Assembly (NCBI GenBank): GCA_025655575.1
Contig: JAHXIP010000014.1
Location: 22,282 to 86,281 of the forward strand
Source of the DNA: Candidatus Thiodiazotropha sp. (ex Monitilora ramsayi)
GTDB taxonomy: Bacteria > Pseudomonadota > Gammaproteobacteria > Chromatiales > Chromatiaceae
Direction: 5' to 3'
DNA: 64,000 nt
Made by a program: the position numbers and the translations under genes. Position 1 is the first letter of the stretch, and each line of letters begins with the position of its first letter. Shown in pieces: positions 58,550 through 64,000 of this stretch. The notes beneath the pieces are model-generated. The model was given only the letters and a program-made list of their open reading frames with translations. It made no database searches and was not told where the DNA came from.

Positions 58550-60817
58550 ATGTTTATATACCTAATTTTCAGACGGAAAAATGTATTTGTTCGTGGTAAA
58601 ACCAATCATTTCACGGAGCAAAAAAAACTAATACGTTATATAGCGTTTGCCTGGATGGTTATTGGCATTAATATCCCCCTGGTTTTTGCAGATAGCCCCT
58701 TGTTTCGATACGACAAACTAACCTATAACGGACAAACAATCCCTGCAGGAGATTACAGACATCCGACGCCGGAACAAGCTTTCTCTGATTTGGGAATGTC
58801 GGAATTTTATGGTAGGCCGGATGGCAGTACAACACTCTACTTTTACGAAGTGGAGGATAGTTGTGGCCCGACAACAATCAGCTGTTCTGGCGGCATTAAA
58901 GTAGAGCGGTGTTATAACTCATCGGGTATGTCTCCAGTCACCAGAGATTTATGGCGGGCTAATGAGTACCGGAAAGATGGAAAAACATCACCAGCAACGG
59001 AATATGTCTTTCCCGATGGTCTGTCAGCGATAGAGAGCCAGGCTATCTCACATTACGATAACTATGATACTGGATTCTGGAATTATCATTATTGGGATCT
59101 TGAATCATATAGCTGTACATCTGATAAGTTATGTTCGGCAACGCCAGTAATGGAGAAGTGTGGGGATGGTATGACACCAGAAACCCGTAACCTGTGGCGC
59201 TACAATCGTTCTCTGTCCTACCTGTCAGCGTTTAATACGAATCCTGACAATGTCACAAGTGGATTTGGATTTGGAGGTCCTGAGCCTGCTTTAGAAGCAC
59301 AGGGAAAAGCAATTTTCGACTATGAAGCTGCAGGTTTTACCTCAACATTTCTTTACTACAAAAATATGCATTGCTCGGGTACGGATCTTCTGGATGGGGG
59401 ACTAATCAGCTGTTCGGCTTATCCCGTGATTAGTTATTGCAGGGATGGCGCAAGCTGTATAACGACCTATAAAAATATTCCATCCTTAAAGGTCAGTAGG
59501 GGCCGTTGCAGTAAGTACAAGGGTAGTAACATATATGCTAAACGTGGAGCCTGTCCATTTAAATCTATACCGGCAACCGCCAGCCAAGAACCAAAAAATC
59601 TGGGTAATGATTGCGATGACATCGATATAATGCATGGAAACCCCTTGAACACAGCAACGGGCAACAAATTTCAAGCGGAAGTGGATTATCAGTCATCAGG
59701 TGCTTTTCCGCTTCAGTTTGTCCGATACTACAACTCACTAAGAGATTATCCCAATTCTGAGAATCCAAATTCCCAGTCGCTTGGAGTGAAATGGAGCCAC
59801 ACATACGGTAGTTCCATTGAGAGATTGTATGAATTTACGGAGGTAGAGCCAAAGATGATACGCATGCACCGCCCTGATGGCAGGATGCATGATTTCAGGT
59901 TCATAAATGGAGCATGGGTCATCGTAGAGACAGATAGACGTATGCAGTTAGTGGAAACAGCAGAGGGTTGGCTTTTCAAGCAGCGCAATAGAGAAGAAAA
60001 ATATAATAACGATGGCTTTCTTACTGCAATCACAGATGCGAGCGGATTGGCTCAGAATTTGAGCTACGATGCCGACTTAAGACTTGTAAGTGTGACTACA
60101 ACAAATGCCAATTTACTGGCTTTTGAGTATGATGATGACAATCACATTTCAAGGCTTATTACATCTGATGGTGCTATCTACCAATTTGAATATGATTTAA
60201 ATGGAAATCTCATTTCAGTAATCCATCCAGACGAAACACCCATTGACTTTTCTGACAATCCAACCAGACGATATCTTTACGAGAATAATGATTTTCCCGC
60301 GCACCTTACGGGGATTATTGATGAGAGAGAGAATCGTTATGCCACCTGGACTTATGACACGAAAGGTAGAGCAGTCACTAGTAGCCATTTTGGCGGTATT
60401 GATAACACTGCAATCAAGTTCAATTGGGACGGAACGACTACTGCAACCAATTCCTTGGGTAAGAAATCCACGCTATATTACGACTTCGTGAATGGCAGGT
60501 ATAAGGTCAGGAGAGTTGAGGGCCATCCCACTTCACTCTGTTCCGGTGAAAATAAATATATCTCATACGGTAGCTATGGCCTGATTAGTTCTAAAACGGA
60601 TTGGAAAGGCAATACTACGAGCTACACGTATAACGACCGTGGACTTGAGATAAGTAGAGTAGAAGCAGCAGGGACACCTGAAGAACGCCTGATTACTACA
60701 GAATGGCATCCACTGTTCGATAAACCCACCAGTATCTCAGGCCCTGGTAAGTCAACGCATTTCACATACGATACAGAAGGGCGATTGCTCGGCAAAACCG
60801 AAAGTATTCTCCCATAA
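58550..60817 (+). CDS. Exported RHS-repeat protein, N-terminal half with Cys-rich repeats
   Basis: A protein of about 755 residues with a signal or anchor segment (hydrophobic run ending I-N-I-P-L-V-F-A-D). Residues about 70-310 hold three imperfect repeats of about 65 residues with the pattern ...C-x(n)-C-x(n)-C followed by x-P-x-T-R-x-L-W-R in the first two. A DUF6531-type domain begins at about G-N-P-L-N-T-A-T-G-N-K, followed by YD repeats (F-E-Y-D, Y-D-L-N-G-N). The frame ends at a TAA (60815-60817) in mid-repeat, without the RHS core end. ATG 58550 has AAGGA upstream. Codon use is AT-rich. Confidence 0.8.
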   Translation: MFIYLIFRRKNVFVRGKTNHFTEQKKLIRYIAFAWMVIGINIPLVFADSPLFRYDKLTYNGQTIPAGDYRHPTPEQAFSDLGMSEFYGRPDGSTTLYFYEVEDSCGPTTISCSGGIKVERCYNSSGMSPVTRDLWRANEYRKDGKTSPATEYVFPDGLSAIESQAISHYDNYDTGFWNYHYWDLESYSCTSDKLCSATPVMEKCGDGMTPETRNLWRYNRSLSYLSAFNTNPDNVTSGFGFGGPEPALEAQGKAIFDYEAAGFTSTFLYYKNMHCSGTDLLDGGLISCSAYPVISYCRDGASCITTYKNIPSLKVSRGRCSKYKGSNIYAKRGACPFKSIPATASQEPKNLGNDCDDIDIMHGNPLNTATGNKFQAEVDYQSSGAFPLQFVRYYNSLRDYPNSENPNSQSLGVKWSHTYGSSIERLYEFTEVEPKMIRMHRPDGRMHDFRFINGAWVIVETDRRMQLVETAEGWLFKQRNREEKYNNDGFLTAITDASGLAQNLSYDADLRLVSVTTTNANLLAFEYDDDNHISRLITSDGAIYQFEYDLNGNLISVIHPDETPIDFSDNPTRRYLYENNDFPAHLTGIIDERENRYATWTYDTKGRAVTSSHFGGIDNTAIKFNWDGTTTATNSLGKKSTLYYDFVNGRYKVRRVEGHPTSLCSGENKYISYGSYGLISSKTDWKGNTTSYTYNDRGLEISRVEAAGTPEERLITTEWHPLFDKPTSISGPGKSTHFTYDTEGRLLGKTESILP

Positions 60818-60845
60818 GTAATTGGATATCATAAAGGACAGGGAC

Positions 60846-63428
60846 ATGTATCACCTTAGTTCATCTCATATTGTTCGTTGCTGCTTGTCATTAGTGGTGT
60901 TATTCAGTTTAACTACTACTCAAGTATTGGCCGACCGCACCACCAGCTACACTTATACCGCCGAAGGTCTGGTCGCCACTATTGACGGTCCCCGCATCGA
61001 TGTGTCGGATATCACCACCTACGACTACGATACCCAGGGTAACCGCATCCTCATCCGCAACGCTCTCGGTCAGGAAACCCACACCACCGCCCATGACGGC
61101 GCCGGCCGTCCACTCACAGTCATCGATCCCAACGGCCTCACCACCCAACTCACCTACGCCCCCCGCGGTCGATTAATCAGCCAAAGTGTCAGCGACGGCA
61201 CCGACACCCGAGTTACCGACTATACTTACGACCCCGTCGGCAATCTGACCCAGGTGACCTCACCCGACGGCAGCGTGCTCAATTACAACTACGACGCCGC
61301 CAATCGCCTGATCGGCATCGAAGACGGCACCGGCAACCGCATCGACTACACCCTCGATGCCATGGGCAACCGCCTCGAGACCCAGGTTACCGATCCCAAC
61401 GGTGTCCTCAAACAGCATCAACAACAGGTCTACAACGAGCTAGGGCGTTTGATCCAAAACATCGACGCGCAAAACCACACCACCGGCTACGCCTACGACG
61501 CCAACGGCAACCTGACAGCAGCCACCGACGCCAACCTCAACCCCACCGCCCAGGCCTACGACGCCCTGGACCGGTTACAACAGACCACCGACGCACTCAA
61601 CGGCACCACCCAATACACCTACGATAGTCAGGACAACCTGACCAGCGTCACCGACCCCAATGGCCTGACCACCAGCTACACCTACGACTATCAAGGCAAT
61701 GTCATTATCCAGACCAGCCCCGACACCGGCACCTCCAGCTACACCTACGACGAAGCCGGCAACCGACTCACAAAAACCGATGCCCGGGGCATTACCGTCA
61801 GCTACAGTTACGACGCTCTCAACCGCCTCACCCAGATCAGCTACCCTGACAGCAGCCTCGACGTCAGCTACACCTACGACCAGGGCACCCACGGTATCGG
61901 CCGCCTGAGCAGCATGACAGATGCCCAGGGCACCACCAGCTACAGCTACAACGCCTTCGGACAACCGCTCAGCAAAACCCGCACCAGCAGCGACAACATC
62001 ACCACCGCCTTCAGCTACGCCTACGACGCCCAAGGCCGTCTCACCAGCCAGACCTACCCCTCGGGCCGAATCCTCAACTATGGCTATGACACCCACGGCC
62101 AGATCGACAGCCTCACCCTGGAATACCCCGGCGGCGGCACCCAGGCTCTGTCTCAAAATATCCAACGCCTGCCCTTTGGACCCATCCAGGCCTTCGATTA
62201 CGGCAACGGCCTCAGCCTCAGCCGGACCTTCGACCTGGACTACCAACTGATCCAGCAGACCGTGACAGGTATTCTGCAGAGCAGCTACCTGCATGACCCG
62301 GTCGGCAACATCACCGACTGGCAGGATTTACTCGACACCAATAGAGACCAACAGTTTGGCTACGACCAGCTAGATCGGCTCACCAGCGCCAGCGGCGCCT
62401 TTGGTGCACTCGGTTACACTTACGACGCCACCGGCAACCGCCTCAGCCTGAGCGATGGCACCACCATCGAGACCTACAGCTACGTCCCCAACAGTCATCG
62501 GCTGCAACAGATCCTCGGCAGCACCACCGACAGTCGCAGCTACGATGCGGCAGGCAACACCCTGCAAAGCCTGATTGGCAGCTACAGCTACGACGACAGC
62601 AACCGCCTGGTCAGTTTCAGCAAAAGTGGCACCCAGGCCGACTATGCCTACAACGGCGAAGGGGAGCGGATCCAAAAGACCGTCAATGGTACCACCACCC
62701 GTTATCGCTACGGCAACAATGCCCAACTACTGGGTGAGTACGATGCCAATGGAGAGGCCATCCGGGAGTACGCCTATCTCGCCGGTCAGCCCATCGCCCA
62801 ACTCAGCAAAGATCCTGCCACTCAGGCAGAGACCATCCACTACGTGCATACCGATCACCTGGGCGCGGTGGTCAAGGCGACCGACAGCGCACAAACCCTG
62901 GTGTGGGATGCGCAGCGTAAGCCTTTTGGTGAGCGGAATGTAACGACGGCACAGATCACAATGCCGTTGGGGTTTCCGGGGCAGGTCTTTGACGAAGAGA
63001 CGGGAACTTATTACAACTACTTTAGGGATTATGATCCGACAACGGGGAGATACCTGCAGTCGGATCCGATTGGTCTAGAGGGTGGATTGAATACCTATAG
63101 TTACGTCAAAGGTAACCCGATACAATTAGTGGATCCTCTTGGTCTAGCTTATTCTCCAGGCGGAGAGCATGGACTACCAGGTACAGATAGTTGTAAACCA
63201 AGTGAATGGAGTGAGTGCCAAGGTAGATGCCCACACGGTGTAAACGGCTGCTACGTGACTATTAAATGGAGGATAAAAGGAGTTAGAAATGGCCAACCGA
63301 TCAGAGTGGAAGAGCGCACAGTGAACTGTAACTGCAAAGAGAGTGATTGCCCTCCAGAATCCAACTCACCATTTCCACCATGGTACTTAGTACCACTGCT
63401 CCCTTTTATTCCAATATTTAGTTCATGA
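60846..63428 (+). CDS. Exported RHS core protein with variable C-terminal tip
   Basis: About 860 residues with its own signal peptide (L-S-L-V-V-L-F-S-L-T-T-T-Q-V-L-A-D), then immediately YD repeats of about 20 residues (Y-T-Y-D-x-x-G-N pattern), and the RHS core end (H-T-D-H-L-G-A-V-V, G-F-P-G-Q-V-F-D-E-E-T-G and Y-D-P-T-T-G-R-Y-L-Q-S-D-P-I-G-L). After D-P-L-G-L a tip of about 85 residues carries seven Cys and a Pro-rich end. The core is visibly GC-rich, the tip and the neighbours are not: the classic mosaic of RHS genes. Tip activity unknown. Confidence 0.85.
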   Translation: MYHLSSSHIVRCCLSLVVLFSLTTTQVLADRTTSYTYTAEGLVATIDGPRIDVSDITTYDYDTQGNRILIRNALGQETHTTAHDGAGRPLTVIDPNGLTTQLTYAPRGRLISQSVSDGTDTRVTDYTYDPVGNLTQVTSPDGSVLNYNYDAANRLIGIEDGTGNRIDYTLDAMGNRLETQVTDPNGVLKQHQQQVYNELGRLIQNIDAQNHTTGYAYDANGNLTAATDANLNPTAQAYDALDRLQQTTDALNGTTQYTYDSQDNLTSVTDPNGLTTSYTYDYQGNVIIQTSPDTGTSSYTYDEAGNRLTKTDARGITVSYSYDALNRLTQISYPDSSLDVSYTYDQGTHGIGRLSSMTDAQGTTSYSYNAFGQPLSKTRTSSDNITTAFSYAYDAQGRLTSQTYPSGRILNYGYDTHGQIDSLTLEYPGGGTQALSQNIQRLPFGPIQAFDYGNGLSLSRTFDLDYQLIQQTVTGILQSSYLHDPVGNITDWQDLLDTNRDQQFGYDQLDRLTSASGAFGALGYTYDATGNRLSLSDGTTIETYSYVPNSHRLQQILGSTTDSRSYDAAGNTLQSLIGSYSYDDSNRLVSFSKSGTQADYAYNGEGERIQKTVNGTTTRYRYGNNAQLLGEYDANGEAIREYAYLAGQPIAQLSKDPATQAETIHYVHTDHLGAVVKATDSAQTLVWDAQRKPFGERNVTTAQITMPLGFPGQVFDEETGTYYNYFRDYDPTTGRYLQSDPIGLEGGLNTYSYVKGNPIQLVDPLGLAYSPGGEHGLPGTDSCKPSEWSECQGRCPHGVNGCYVTIKWRIKGVRNGQPIRVEERTVNCNCKESDCPPESNSPFPPWYLVPLLPFIPIFSS

Positions 63429-63438
63429 GTGTATCTAT

Positions 63439-63735
63439 ATGACAGCGTATATAGAGGGTGAAGTATACTTTCGTTTGGTCTATCCAGATGTAGATATGTC
63501 GTATCCGATCGTTCAAAGTTTTGTTTATGTTGGAAAAAATCTCTCAGATGAAGACCAAGAAGATACATGGTATTTCCAATTTGCAGATGACTATGCACAA
63601 TTTGGCTCTTTTATAGATAGCTCACAGGGTGAACGGAGGGTTTGCTGCGAAACCCAAACAACAGTTTCTTGTATGCTTGATATTGAGAGTTTAGCCAACG
63701 AACTACTGCTGGCTGAAAGCAGGCGACAACGGTAA
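63439..63735 (+). CDS. Small protein after the RHS tip, candidate immunity protein
   Basis: A 98-residue acidic cytoplasmic protein with no signal peptide or membrane segment. It starts 10 bp after the RHS stop without a clear ribosome site. Position, size and AT-rich composition are those of RHS-cognate immunity genes, but no family is recognised, so the role is inferred from location only. Confidence 0.6.
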   Translation: MTAYIEGEVYFRLVYPDVDMSYPIVQSFVYVGKNLSDEDQEDTWYFQFADDYAQFGSFIDSSQGERRVCCETQTTVSCMLDIESLANELLLAESRRQR

Positions 63736-63856
63736 AAGAAAGATAACCTCTAGAATTGTAATAATTGGGAATTAAGTAAGCGAGAGAGAAAGAGGTCGTT
63801 CACGACTGAGACTCATTCGCGTTAGATGTTAAATGTATAGAACAAGGAGAGTACTC

Positions 63857-64000
63857 ATGAAAAGATTGATATCGGTGACTGGATTTATCGTCATGTTTAT
63901 GATGAACAATGCTTATGCTAAAGAAGAGTCTTCTAATGTATGCCTATATGCTTTGTAAACTTATAAGGAGGGTTCTGTCATACTCATGTAGGGAGTAAAG
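63857..64000 (+). pseudogene. Small exported protein interrupted by two in-frame stops, DUF1496-like
   Basis: ATG 63857 with AAGGAGAG upstream opens a signal peptide (V-T-G-F-I-V-M-F-M-M-N-N-A-Y-A) and then V-C-L-Y-A-L before a TAA at 63956-63958. The same frame continues T-Y-K-E-G-S-V-I-L-M, then a TAG, then G-V-K at the window end. The C-x-Y ... Y-x-x-G-x-x-I pattern recalls the short DUF1496-type secreted proteins. The frame keeps its sense after both stops, so this looks like a recently inactivated gene. Confidence 0.55.

Noticed and set aside
61575..62294. 239-residue open frame on the minus strand inside the RHS core
   Set aside because: It is the low-complexity A/V/G shadow of codon-periodic YD repeats; the plus strand has a clear RHS protein.
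60940..62900. Regular short repeats resembling a CRISPR or tandem-repeat array
   Set aside because: The repeats are imperfect, in frame and encode YD motifs; there are no identical repeats with unique spacers.

Overview
The window reads as chromosome of a free-living or symbiotic gammaproteobacterium. The core blocks lapA-lapB-pyrF, pcnB-folK, panB-panC-panD, a 1295-residue single-chain purL, ygfZ and trhP are all of gammaproteobacterial type. The mix of glycogen storage genes, an aryl-polyene-type cluster and an RHS locus would suit a Chromatiales or sulfur-oxidiser-like lineage, but that placement is inference and no marker gene here proves it.

Layout. 1-10125: housekeeping genes on the plus strand (end of dapB, a lipoprotein, an orphan fliK-like gene, lapA, lapB, pyrF, galU, a minus-strand tRNA-Glu, pcnB, folK, a deoxynucleoside kinase, panB, panC, panD). 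10182-20445: a glycogen and maltodextrin region (glgA, pgi, glgB, glgC, a GH57 glycosidase, malQ) carrying two copies of a short inverted-repeat element. 20930-25615: two small secreted proteins flanking purL.

25721-39431: an aryl-polyene-type polyketide/fatty-acid cluster. One long minus-strand operon encodes an ACP, two hot-dog dehydratases, an LpxL-type acyltransferase, a LolA-like carrier, an MMPL exporter, a membrane protein, an AMP ligase, a ketosynthase with a chain-length factor, a ketoreductase and a family 2 glycosyltransferase. Envelope genes lie distal to it (a lipoprotein, a YdcF-type protein, a PagL-like deacylase), and a halogenase-like flavoprotein converges on the end. Its start carries a sigma-70-like promoter overlapped by a 10-bp inverted repeat. 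Together the genes would build an aryl-capped polyene acid, attach it to a glycolipid and move it to the outer membrane.

39466-44992: an M1-like peptidase, a ChaN-PDZ protein, trhP and an ArnD-like protein that has lost its metal ligands. 44993-50780: a markedly AT-rich island with a FemAB/CelD-type acyltransferase, a NodU/TobZ-type carbamoyltransferase, a small membrane protein and a secreted caspase-like (clan CD) protease. 50781-57780: a GuaD-like deaminase, an ABC-2 exporter, an HDOD protein, ygfZ, an RNase II-family protein and a lipoprotein. 57781-64000: an RHS locus split into two genes, each with its own export signal, followed by a small candidate immunity gene and a small secreted-protein gene interrupted by two in-frame stops.

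The most unusual items are the split, mosaic RHS locus with Cys-rich N-terminal repeats, the AT-rich island with its secreted clan CD protease, the ArnD-like pseudoenzyme, and the aryl-polyene-type cluster with its reduced gene set and candidate operator.
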